From positions 1-8,524 of the forward strand of contig CAKUFS010000048.1 in the NCBI GenBank assembly GCA_934648845.1: DNA of 8,524 nucleotides, written 5' to 3'. The DNA comes from an uncultured Eggerthellaceae bacterium (GTDB lineage: Bacteria > Actinomycetota > Coriobacteriia > Coriobacteriales > Eggerthellaceae). The notes under the pieces were generated by a model that searched no databases, was not told where the DNA came from, and saw nothing but the letters and a program-made list of their open reading frames with translations. Numbering within the stretch: position 1 is the stretch's first letter; the number at the start of each line of letters is the position of its first letter. Shown piece after piece: positions 1 through 5,611 of the stretch. The position numbers and the translations under genes are program-made.

Positions 1-17
1 GGCGGCCGGGAATCGCG

Positions 18-75
18 AAAAAACGGCGGGAAGGCGCATCGGGGAGATAGAAACCTCAGTTAATCAGCGCTTCCC
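18..75 (-). terminator. Candidate intrinsic terminator of the cobalamin riboswitch
   Basis: Reading the minus strand, GGGAAGCGC (75-67) can pair with GCGCCTTCCC (37-28), with one bulged base. After GCCG follows a run of six T (23-18). The loop is about 29 nt and may hold a small inner stem. It lies about 70 nt beyond the B12 box, where the expression platform of a transcription-attenuating cobalamin riboswitch is expected. The stem is short and the loop long, so a different platform, for example sequestration of a ribosome site beyond the left edge, remains possible. No anti-terminator pairing was worked out. Confidence 0.45.
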
Positions 76-143
76 TAAAGGCCAACGTGGTGCGCACTGC
101 ACTTTTGCAAGGTGATCCCGCCTTGACTGCAATGCATCCATTT

Positions 144-361
144 CAGCAGGTCTCCTGACTCACGCTTTCCTGAAAGCCTTGACTTCCAAGCAGCAGCAAC
201 AAAGCCTTCCCAAGCATATGCGCTCAGTGACCGCGGACCACACGCGTCCGCTGCTGTTGCCGCCAAAGCGCTTACAGTGGCGGGTACCGTCCAGGTCTTT
301 CACCTGGTTCCCTTGCCGGCCGCTCGCGCAAATGCGCTGCCGCACCGACCACCGTATGCTG
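144..361 (-). ncRNA. Cobalamin (B12) riboswitch aptamer
   Basis: This is a cis-regulatory RNA that binds adenosylcobalamin or a related cobalamin and usually lowers expression of the downstream B12 synthesis, uptake or B12-independent gene. The conserved blocks appear in the right order on the minus strand. First comes AAGGGAACCAGGTGAAAG (314-297), with its CCAGGT/ACCTGG hairpin. Next are the core CCGCCACTGTAAGCG (283-269), a GCGGAC/GTCCGC peripheral hairpin, and GCTTGGGAAGGC (215-204). Last is the B12 box GAGTCAGGAGACCTGCTG (161-144). A closing P1 helix is possible between CAGCA (361-357) and TGCTG (148-144). The regulated gene lies left of position 1 and cannot be identified. The RNA is not part of the his operon, although it shares its strand. 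Apparent reading frames across it are spurious. Confidence 0.93.
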
Positions 362-465
362 CGATTTCTCGCAGCCACAATGCGCTGTATGGAGTATGAA
401 ATTATCAACTTGCTTCTTACTTGACGCCTGTTACTGTCCGCTTTCGTTTGCAGCGACAATCCGCT

Positions 466-487
466 GGACAGATGCACGCGTCTGTCC
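466..487. repeat. Small perfect stem-loop
   Basis: GGACAGA (466-472) and TCTGTCC (481-487) form a 7-bp perfect stem with an 8-nt loop. No T-tract follows on either strand, so it is not an intrinsic terminator. It lies about 105 bp upstream (minus strand) of the riboswitch aptamer. Confidence 0.5.
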
Positions 488-573
488 AAAGATTAGCACA
501 TTTACCAATGCCGCCGCGCGCTCTTTAAACATATCTTTAACATAGGGCGATGAATGTAAAAATGCGGGTTTTG

Positions 574-594
574 ACGACATGTTGTCGTTTTTTT
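574..594 (+). terminator. Short hairpin with T-tract, weak terminator candidate
   Basis: ACGACA (574-579) and TGTCGT (583-588) enclose a 3-nt loop, and seven T (588-594) follow on the plus strand. The form suits a weak intrinsic terminator for plus-strand transcripts, but no plus-strand gene is seen upstream. The stem is only 6 bp. It may instead belong to a repeat unit that includes the neighbouring 605-765 element. Confidence 0.25.
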
Positions 595-604
595 CGCTCG
601 AATG

Positions 605-765
605 CGCAAAATATTCCTGTTCGGGGTACCTCGGAGAACATTTGCAGACCGACCAGCGCCGTTTAAGACGAAGTAGACCCGCAAAAGCCCAGGTCGCATA
701 TCGCAAGCGCTGGAGAAACAAGGGTCGGTGCCCCCTCAACCTACCCCGAACAGGAATATTTTGCG
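605..765. repeat. 161-bp element with perfect 24-bp terminal inverted repeats
   Basis: Bases 605-628 are the exact reverse complement of 742-765 (left arm begins CGCAAAATATTCCTGTTC). Inside, further pairing segments are nested in register: 648-654 with 723-729, and 653-659 with 707-713. The whole can fold into one long branched hairpin. Size and perfect ends resemble a miniature inverted-repeat element, but no clear target-site duplication flanks it. A structured RNA is the alternative. Confidence 0.65.
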
Positions 766-813
766 TTTTGCCGCCCGATTTCCAACAACATGGCCTTCGC
801 TTAGTTTCTCGTC

Positions 814-845
814 GCGGAGTCGTGAGGCACGCCCTTGCCGGCGGA
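814..845 (+). repeat. Direct repeat, copy 1 of 2
   Basis: This 32-bp stretch matches 1361-1392 in the same orientation. GCGGAGTCGTGAGGC is identical, then three bases differ, then CCCTTGCCG is identical, then one base differs before CGGA. That is about 28 of 32 identical. In copy 2 the sequence forms the right arm of a hairpin; here no matching left arm is evident. Confidence 0.6.
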
Positions 846-909
846 CAATATTGAGAGACCGCATATCGGTAGAAATGCAAAGACCCGTCGCTTTTTATTA
901 TCTCGACCA

Positions 910-1164
910 ATTTCGGGTCATGTTGTTGAAAAGCCAGGGTTAAATTCGAAGTTGATGCAGTTTGGAAGTAGGTCGGGCTTTCAACGGTGTTCCAGCATTT
1001 CGATATATTCCAATCGTGTATAGTTGTGAACTGGTATTTTGAAAATTTTTACCTTGTCAGGAAACGTCTTCCGTTGAAAAAATCCCCGATTCGCGCTCTC
1101 AACCTACTTCCAACCTATCACAACTTCGAATCTGGGAGCCATTTTGCAACAACATGAATGAAAT
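910..1164. repeat. Long imperfect fold-back (inverted repeat)
   Basis: Several blocks pair in collinear nested order: 910-914 with 1160-1164, 918-928 with 1147-1157 (TCATGTTGTTG), 944-954 with 1121-1131 (ATTCGAAGTTG), 962-973 with 1102-1113 (TTGGAAGTAGGT), and 980-987 with 1071-1078 (TTCAACGG). Similarity between blocks is weaker. Weaker pairing may extend to about 895 and 1180. It reads as two decayed inverted copies of one unit about 70-80 bp long around an AT-rich centre. No gene lies inside. Confidence 0.6.
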
Positions 1165-1208
1165 CGGAGACAGTAGTACCCCCAGCGCGCAACCCCCAAA
1201 GAGGGGGC

Positions 1209-1256
1209 GGCAGTGAGGTCGTGAGGCGACGACAACTTTTGCAAAAGATGGCTGCC
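1209..1256. other. Possible three-way-junction fold
   Basis: GGCAG (1209-1213) can pair with CTGCC (1252-1256). Inside are GTCGT (1218-1222) with ACGAC (1229-1233), and the perfect palindrome CTTTTGCAAAAG (1236-1247). Two hairpins enclosed by an outer stem give a compact junction. Helices are only 5-6 bp, so chance is a real possibility. Confidence 0.25.
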
Positions 1257-1276
1257 AACAAGTAAACGCCCCAAAA

Positions 1277-1397
1277 GGGCATCGGTCGGCAAGGGCTGAG
1301 CCGAACTGCGACGCTTTGGATAAGTTGAGCAAGACACAAGCACGAAGAAGCATTATCCAAGCGGAGTCGTGAGGCGAACCCTTGCCGACGGATGCCC
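1277..1397. repeat. 121-bp imperfect hairpin element
   Basis: GGGCATCGGTCGGCAAGGG (1277-1295) is the reverse complement of 1379-1397 with one mismatch. An inner pair, 1312-1323 with 1353-1363, matches except for one extra T in the left arm. The segments between pair only partly. The right arm contains copy 2 of the direct repeat (1361-1392). It could be a miniature mobile element or a structured RNA. Confidence 0.55.
1361..1392 (+). repeat. Direct repeat, copy 2 of 2
   Basis: This matches 814-845 (about 28 of 32 bases). It overlaps the right arm of the 1277-1397 hairpin, so the repeated unit may be one end of that element. Confidence 0.6.
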
Positions 1398-1453
1398 CAA
1401 GCGCGCAAATTGTTGACAAAAGGTGGGGTAATTTGTCAACAAAACGGCTTGGG
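1396..1453. repeat. Palindromic element downstream of hisF, with outer stem
   Basis: The core is an 11-bp perfect inverted repeat, TTGTTGACAAA (1410-1420) and TTTGTCAACAA (1432-1442), around an 11-nt spacer AGGTGGGGTAA. An outer 7-bp stem, CCCAAGC (1396-1402) with GCTTGGG (1447-1453), encloses it. It begins 11 bp past the hisF stop, so it may help end or stabilise the his transcript. It lacks a clear T-tract. The 33-bp core recurs inside hisH (3332-3364) with one mismatch. Confidence 0.75.
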
Positions 1454-1463
1454 AACCGAACTG

Positions 1464-2228
1464 TTAGAGTCGGACGGGGATGCCTTGAGAGCGCATGTAT
1501 TCCTTGACCTGGCGCACAGTGAACTCACCGAAATGGAACACGCTGGCGGCAAGCACGGCGTCTGCCTCCCCTTCCAGGACCCCTTCGGCAAAATGCTCGA
1601 TCTTGCCCACGCCGCCGCTTGCGATAACGGGGATGTTCACCGCGCGCGCGACTGCACGCGTTAGAGCACAGTCGAAACCATCGCGGCTTCCATCACGATC
1701 CATACTGGTCAGAAGGATTTCCCCCGCACCGCGATGACATGCTTCGGCCGCCCACTCAACCGCATCAAGGCCGGTGTTGTTGCGTCCGCCCGCCGTGTAG
1801 ACTTCCCACTTATTGGGGTTTCCCGGCACTGCCTTCGCATCAATGGCGCACACGATAGCCTGGCCGCCAAACGCCGCCGCCGCTTGCGTAATAAGCGACG
1901 GATCCTTCACCGCCGCAGAATTCACGGAAACCTTATCGGCGCCGGCAGCAATCATGGCGCGAATGTCCGCCACGCTGCGAAAACCGCCGCCCACACAATA
2001 TGGCAGACGCAGCTGCGCGCTGGCATGCGACGCAAGCTCAATGGTGGTGGCGCGGTTATCGCTGGTTGCCGTGATATCCAGGAAGATCACTTCGTCGGCT
2101 TTTTGCTGATCATAACGTTGCGCCAACTCAATGGGGTCACCCGCATCGCGCAAGTTCACGAAGTTCACGCCTTTAACAACGCGCCCGTCCTTCACGTCCA
2201 TGCAGGGAATCACGCGCTTAGCAAGCAC
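1464..2228 (-). CDS. hisF: Imidazole glycerol phosphate synthase cyclase subunit HisF
   Basis: HisF is the (beta/alpha)8-barrel synthase subunit. With ammonia channelled from HisH it converts PRFAR to imidazole glycerol phosphate and AICAR in the cytosol. The protein is 254 residues, normal for the family. Catalytic Asp11 lies in VIPCMDVKDG and Asp130 in CAIDAK. Phosphate-binding loops include VGGGFRS (79-85) and IASGGVGK (202-209). I chose the GTG start at 2228-2226 because GGGAGG stands 5 nt upstream and the product then begins at the conserved LAKRVIPC. A longer in-frame ATG at 2282 would add 18 charged residues with no family match. The start overlaps the end of hisA by 11 bp, implying translational coupling. 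It is the last his gene here; no hisI or hisE follows. Confidence 0.97.
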   Translation of the reverse strand: MLAKRVIPCMDVKDGRVVKGVNFVNLRDAGDPIELAQRYDQQKADEVIFLDITATSDNRATTIELASHASAQLRLPYCVGGGFRSVADIRAMIAAGADKVSVNSAAVKDPSLITQAAAAFGGQAIVCAIDAKAVPGNPNKWEVYTAGGRNNTGLDAVEWAAEACHRGAGEILLTSMDRDGSRDGFDCALTRAVARAVNIPVIASGGVGKIEHFAEGVLEGEADAVLAASVFHFGEFTVRQVKEYMRSQGIPVRL

Positions 2229-3009
2229 AGGAGCCTCCCATTCCGCAGGGGTCTTTCGCCGCTTGCGCAACATTGTAGGCAAGCGTCACTTCATGGCATT
2301 TCGCAACGCCTTGCGCCAGGTCAAGCGAGCCTTCATAGATTGCGCGCCCCGTGATGATACCCTCAATGGAGCCAGCAACAGGTGCCAGATTCTCGATATC
2401 CGCAAGCGAAGCAACGCCGCCGCTCGCAATCACGGGATTCCCAAAGGCTGCAGCCATGTCGGCATACATCTGCGGGTCGATACCTGTCTGCATGCCGTCG
2501 CGCGCAATATCGGTGTAAATCAAATGCCGGTACCCCAGCTTCGCCATGCGCTCAGCCAAGTCGGTGGCCGCAACGCCCGAGCCTTCAATCCAGCCCGCAA
2601 CGGCAACTTCTCCATTTTTCGCATCAATGCCGGCTGCCAACGCATTGCCGTATTTCTCGATGGCCGCCTGCGCGAAATCGGAATCGCGCACCAATGCGGT
2701 GCCCAACACCATGCGCGTAACGCCCGCCTGATACAGCCGCTCGCACGCCTCCAGACTGCGCAAACCGCCGCCGACTTCCACCTTGAGCAGGGTTTTTGCC
2801 AGGATTTTCTCAATGATAGCAGCGTTTTCGGAAATCCCGCTTTTCGCGCCGTTCAGGTCAACAACGTGAAGCCACGTGGCACCCAGCTGCTCGAACTGCT
2901 GCGCTTGGGCAACGGGATCGGCGTTATACGTGGTCACGGCGTTGTAATCGCCCTTGGAAAGGCGAACAGCGTGGCCATCCAGAATATCAACAGCAGGAAG
3001 AAGATACAT
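2218..3009 (-). CDS. hisA: ProFAR isomerase HisA
   Basis: HisA is the barrel enzyme 1-(5-phosphoribosyl)-5-[(5-phosphoribosylamino)methylideneamino]imidazole-4-carboxamide isomerase. It opens the aminoaldose ring of ProFAR to give PRFAR, the substrate of HisH-HisF. At 263 residues it is slightly longer than the usual 240-250. Visible family residues are Asp8 (LLPAVDIL), the VEVGGGLRS phosphate loop (77-85), Asp129 (AGIDAKNG), Thr166 (YTDIARDGM) and IASGGVAS (194-201). The last 15 or so residues, ending in a Cys- and Gly-rich tail, overlap the hisF ribosome site and look like family-unspecific extension. The ATG directly abuts the hisH stop codon, and AGGAGG lies within the end of hisH, 6-7 nt upstream. 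The family is also known in a dual HisA/TrpF form (PriA) in many actinobacteria; the sequence alone does not decide this. Confidence 0.95.
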   Translation of the reverse strand: MYLLPAVDILDGHAVRLSKGDYNAVTTYNADPVAQAQQFEQLGATWLHVVDLNGAKSGISENAAIIEKILAKTLLKVEVGGGLRSLEACERLYQAGVTRMVLGTALVRDSDFAQAAIEKYGNALAAGIDAKNGEVAVAGWIEGSGVAATDLAERMAKLGYRHLIYTDIARDGMQTGIDPQMYADMAAAFGNPVIASGGVASLADIENLAPVAGSIEGIITGRAIYEGSLDLAQGVAKCHEVTLAYNVAQAAKDPCGMGGSCAC

Positions 3010-3819
3010 TTAAGCCTCCTGGGCAATCGTCACGAAATTCCTAAGCAGCGCCAAGCCCGCATCGGAGCTTTTCTCGGGGTGAAACTGCACGCCAAACGCG
3101 CACTGACCCAGCTGCACCGCGCACGGGAACGTAATGCTGTGCGTGGTGGTTGCGATGGTTGCGGCGCTATCGGGCGAAACATAGCTGTGCGTGAAGTAGA
3201 AGTACTCGCCTTCGGATATGCCGTCGAACAGGGCGCTTTTCGCGGGCGCTGTGGTAGACGAAACGGCAGAAGACCTTGCGGAAGGGGTCGGCTGCTGCTC
3301 GTTTGCAGCAAGGTTCGTCGCATGCAGCGAATTGTTGACAAAAGGTGGGGTAATTTGACAACAAGTTGCGGGCGCGGCGGCAGGCATTGCAGCGAAAGAC
3401 ACTTCGTTCCAGCCAACATGCGGAATTTTATAGGAACGCCCCAGCGCGTCTTCACGTGGAAGCGCTGCCACCAGCCCAGGAATAAGCCCCAAGCCCTGCG
3501 CGTACCCAGCGGCCGCAGCAAGGGCGGCGCGCTCCGCCGGCGAGCCTTCCACACCTTGCTCGAACATAAGATGCATGCCCAGGCAAATACCCAAAAAGGG
3601 AACGCCCGCAAGCACGCGTTCGCGGATCACGTCCATCTGCCCCAGCTCGCGCATGGTAGCTGCGGCATCGGCAAACGCGCCCACACCAGGCAGAACAATG
3701 GCATCGGCGGCGGCAATTTCCGCGGGATCGCTTGTTATGAACGCCCGACCGCTCACGGCCGCAAGACCGCGCTGCACGCTCAGCAGGTTGCCTTTCTGAT
3801 AATCAACAACTGCGATCAT
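3010..3819 (-). CDS. hisH: Imidazole glycerol phosphate synthase glutaminase subunit HisH, with internal insertion
   Basis: HisH is the class I glutamine amidotransferase that hydrolyses glutamine and passes ammonia to HisF. The triad is Cys79 (FLGICLGMH), His247 and Glu249 (VQFHPEK); the oxyanion region LPGVGAF (43-49) and HVGWNEV (134-140) are present. Length is 269 residues against roughly 200-215 for the family. The excess is a block at about 143-194, between HVGWNEVSF and ALFDGISEGEYFYFTHSY, rich in Ala, Ser, Thr and Pro. Within it, CCQITPPFVNN (153-163) is the in-frame translation of a palindromic repeat (3332-3364). All catalytic residues survive, so the enzyme is probably active, with the insert likely a surface loop. 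The ATG overlaps the hisB stop by one base (TAATG), with GAAAGG 9 nt upstream. Confidence 0.94.
   Translation of the reverse strand: MIAVVDYQKGNLLSVQRGLAAVSGRAFITSDPAEIAAADAIVLPGVGAFADAAATMRELGQMDVIRERVLAGVPFLGICLGMHLMFEQGVEGSPAERAALAAAAGYAQGLGLIPGLVAALPREDALGRSYKIPHVGWNEVSFAAMPAAAPATCCQITPPFVNNSLHATNLAANEQQPTPSARSSAVSSTTAPAKSALFDGISEGEYFYFTHSYVSPDSAATIATTTHSITFPCAVQLGQCAFGVQFHPEKSSDAGLALLRNFVTIAQEA
3332..3364. repeat. Palindromic element copy inside hisH
   Basis: The arms TTGTTGACAAA (3332-3342) and TTTGACAACAA (3354-3364) flank the same spacer, AGGTGGGGTAA, found at 1421-1431. Counting two more shared bases, 3330-3364 matches 1408-1442 at 34 of 35 positions. The only change, at 3358, breaks one base pair of the palindrome. 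The element is 33 bp, a multiple of three. On the hisH strand it has no stop codon in any of the three frames, so insertion would not by itself truncate a gene. Confidence 0.8.
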
Positions 3820-4406
3820 TACAGTGCGCCTTTCGTGGACGGCAGTTGATCGGCTATGCGTGCGTCAATAGCAACGGCAGCACTTAACGCCCTGGTCACC
3901 GCTTTGAAACTTGCTTCCAAAATATGATGCGAGTTTCCGCCCGCCAGCTGACGCACATGCAGCGTGATACCCGCATTCGCGGCAAGCGCTATGAAAAACT
4001 CCGCACCCAGCTCCGTATCGAAATCCCCTACTTTTTGAGCGGGGATGTCCAAGTCAACGTACGCCGCGCCGCGTCCGGAAATGTCAACGGCAGCCAGCAC
4101 GAGCGTTTCATCCATGGGCAGCGCAAGAGATGCGTAGCGCGTGATGCCGCGCTTGTCGCCAAGCGCCTGCGCAATGGTCTGCCCCAGCACAATGCCGCAA
4201 TCTTCCACCGTGTGATGGGCATCAACTTCGATATCGCCCTTGCAGCGCACGGTCAAGTCGAACAAACCATGACGCCCGAACGCATCAAGCATATGGTCGA
4301 AGAAGGCAACGCCTGTCTGGATGTCGGTTTGGCCCGTGCCGTCCAGATTGATTTCAACCTGGATATCGGTCTCCTTCGTCGTGCGTGAAATCTGTGCTGT
4401 ACGCAT
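3819..4406 (-). CDS. hisB: Imidazoleglycerol-phosphate dehydratase HisB
   Basis: HisB removes water from imidazole glycerol phosphate to give imidazole acetol phosphate, the substrate of HisC. It is a cytosolic, metal-dependent (Mn) oligomer. The 195-residue length fits the monofunctional enzyme without the N-terminal phosphatase seen in E. coli. The three signature His/Glu clusters are present: FDHMLDAFGRHG (36-47), DAHHTVEDCG (62-71) and GNSHHILEASFKA (157-169). The ATG at 4406 has AAGGAG five nt upstream. The stop shares a base with the hisH start. Histidinol-phosphate phosphatase must be encoded elsewhere. Confidence 0.97.
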   Translation of the reverse strand: MRTAQISRTTKETDIQVEINLDGTGQTDIQTGVAFFDHMLDAFGRHGLFDLTVRCKGDIEVDAHHTVEDCGIVLGQTIAQALGDKRGITRYASLALPMDETLVLAAVDISGRGAAYVDLDIPAQKVGDFDTELGAEFFIALAANAGITLHVRQLAGGNSHHILEASFKAVTRALSAAVAIDARIADQLPSTKGAL

Positions 4407-4540
4407 GTTTTCTCCTTATAGTTTCGCGCAACCAAACATCGGCCACGCATCATTACCGCATGTCAACGCCGCGCGCTTGCGCACCAGGTCGCACGCCTGC
4501 GCATTGCAAGCCCGCCGCGCGTTACGACACCATTATCGCG
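4407..4540 (-). other. hisC-hisB spacer with stem-loop
   Basis: This 134-bp gap contains a bulged stem-loop: GCTTGC and GCGCA (4475-4483) against TGCGC and GCAAGC (4498-4511). A TTGACA on the minus strand (4466-4461) could serve as a -35 box, but no good -10 sits at the right distance. An mRNA processing or stability site between the distal and proximal halves of the operon is possible. Confidence 0.3.
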
Positions 4541-5611
4541 CTATCGCGCCCGCAGCGTATTCGCCAGCGCGTCCAAAAACATCTGGTTTTCCTCGGGCGT
4601 GCCCGCCGTTACGCGCAAGCAGCCCTCGATTCCCAGGCAACGCGAGAAATCGCGCACCAAAACGCCCTGGTCATAGAGCATTTGCCACACTAGATCCGCG
4701 TGCCCCACTTTGAACAGCACAAAATTTGCATCCGTCGGGTACACCGCCTGCACCTGGGACATCCCCCCCAGCGCCGCAGCCAAATCCTGCGCTGCCCGTG
4801 CCAGCTCGCGCGCATTCTCCAAAAACTCATCGCGATGCGCGTAGACCACTTTCGCAATTGCTTGAGATACGGCATCCACCGAATACGGTTGACGAAACTT
4901 GATGAACTCGCGAATGACCGCTTCCGAGCCCAAAAGGTAGCCCAAGCGCACGCCCGCCAGCGAATAAGCCTTGGAAAACGTGTGCAGAATGAGAAGGTTC
5001 TCATGCTGTTTCAGCAGGTCAAGGCATGCTTCGCCGGCAAATTCGCCGTATGCCTCGTCAAGAAGTACCAACGCATCCGTTGCATTGAGCAGCCGTTCCA
5101 CGAAATCATGGGAAGCAACCGCGCCCGTGGGATTATTTGGGCTGGTCACCACGATATACGAAATATCGCCTTCCGCCGCACGCGCCAGCACCGCTTCCTC
5201 ATCAATGGAAAGGTCGGCCTTACGCGGAATGTCAACGACTTCCGTGTTATTCAAGTGCGCATTGAGCGCATACACGGAAAACGTGGGCGTGATATTGATC
5301 ATTTTGCGGCCTGCACACCCATACGCCAGCGCCACATCGAACAGCAGTTCATCGCCGCCGTTACCCAAAAGCACCTGGTCACGCGTGAGTCCGTTCGCTT
5401 GCGCAATCATGTCGCGCAGCTCATTTGCTAACGGGTCGGGGTACCGATTGAACGGCACCGCAGCAACCGCCCGGGCAATTTCCGCACGCAGTTTGGGTGA
5501 AATGTCGTACGGGCTTTCGTTCGCGGAAAGCAGCGCCTCGGCCGGCAAATATTTCGGGTCGTAAGGCTCCAAACCATCAAGCTGGGGGACCGTTTTCACT
5601 ACACTTTTCAT
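4541..5611 (-). CDS. hisC: Histidinol-phosphate aminotransferase HisC
   Basis: HisC is a fold-type I PLP enzyme that transfers the amino group of glutamate to imidazole acetol phosphate, giving histidinol phosphate. Its 356 residues match the family. Landmarks are NESPY (31-35), GNGGDELL (83-90) for the cofactor phosphate region, SPNNPTG (157-163), Asp185 (LLDEAYGEF) for the pyridine nitrogen, the Schiff-base Lys214 (HTFSKAYSLAGVRLGY), and Arg333 (CLRVTAGT) for the substrate carboxylate or phosphate end. The start ATG at 5611 has AAGGAAG four nt upstream. It is separated by 315 bp from hisD and 134 bp from hisB, so it is less tightly coupled than hisB-hisF. A related aromatic aminotransferase is unlikely given the operon position. 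Confidence 0.96.
   Translation of the reverse strand: MKSVVKTVPQLDGLEPYDPKYLPAEALLSANESPYDISPKLRAEIARAVAAVPFNRYPDPLANELRDMIAQANGLTRDQVLLGNGGDELLFDVALAYGCAGRKMINITPTFSVYALNAHLNNTEVVDIPRKADLSIDEEAVLARAAEGDISYIVVTSPNNPTGAVASHDFVERLLNATDALVLLDEAYGEFAGEACLDLLKQHENLLILHTFSKAYSLAGVRLGYLLGSEAVIREFIKFRQPYSVDAVSQAIAKVVYAHRDEFLENARELARAAQDLAAALGGMSQVQAVYPTDANFVLFKVGHADLVWQMLYDQGVLVRDFSRCLGIEGCLRVTAGTPEENQMFLDALANTLRAR

Larger units (their letters stand above)
430..1463. other. Repeat-rich intergenic region without a convincing gene
   Basis: About 1 kb separates the end of hisF from the riboswitch. Open frames of 60-160 codons exist on both strands. They lack good ribosome sites, have Cys-, Arg- and Trp-rich translations of no recognisable family, and run straight through long inverted repeats. 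I therefore call none of them a gene. Local base composition is more AT-rich and uneven than in the his genes, especially 850-1090. The region holds at least four separate fold-back structures and a 32-bp direct repeat, listed individually. It resembles an accumulation of small non-autonomous elements or a decayed mobile element. A small RNA gene is a less likely alternative. Confidence 0.6.

Noticed and set aside
160..489. 109-codon minus-strand frame over the riboswitch
   Set aside because: It is a chance frame across the conserved cobalamin aptamer.
431..910. 159-codon minus-strand open frame between hisF and the riboswitch
   Set aside because: It spans both arms of the perfect 24-bp inverted repeat and other stems, has no good ribosome site, and its translation is rich in Arg, Cys and Pro with no recognisable family.
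1099..1419. 106-codon minus-strand frame downstream of hisF
   Set aside because: It runs through the 1277-1397 hairpin and one arm of the 910-1164 fold-back. No Shine-Dalgarno sequence and no family likeness.
430..1463. CRISPR array
   Set aside because: The repeats are inverted, differ in length and occur at most twice; there is no regular repeat-spacer pattern.
2229..2282. Upstream ATG start for hisF
   Set aside because: The added 18 residues lie wholly within the hisA reading region and match no HisF. The GTG at 2228 has an ideal ribosome site.
3330..3390. hisH as a pseudogene broken by a repeat insertion
   Set aside because: The frame stays open, and Cys79, His247, Glu249 and flanking motifs are intact.
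2131..3849. 572-codon plus-strand open frame
   Set aside because: It is antisense to hisA and hisH, whose motifs are unmistakable. The frame is open because of the codon bias of high-GC genes on the other strand.
4461..4466. TTGACA (minus strand) as an internal promoter before hisB
   Set aside because: No acceptable -10 at 16-18 nt.
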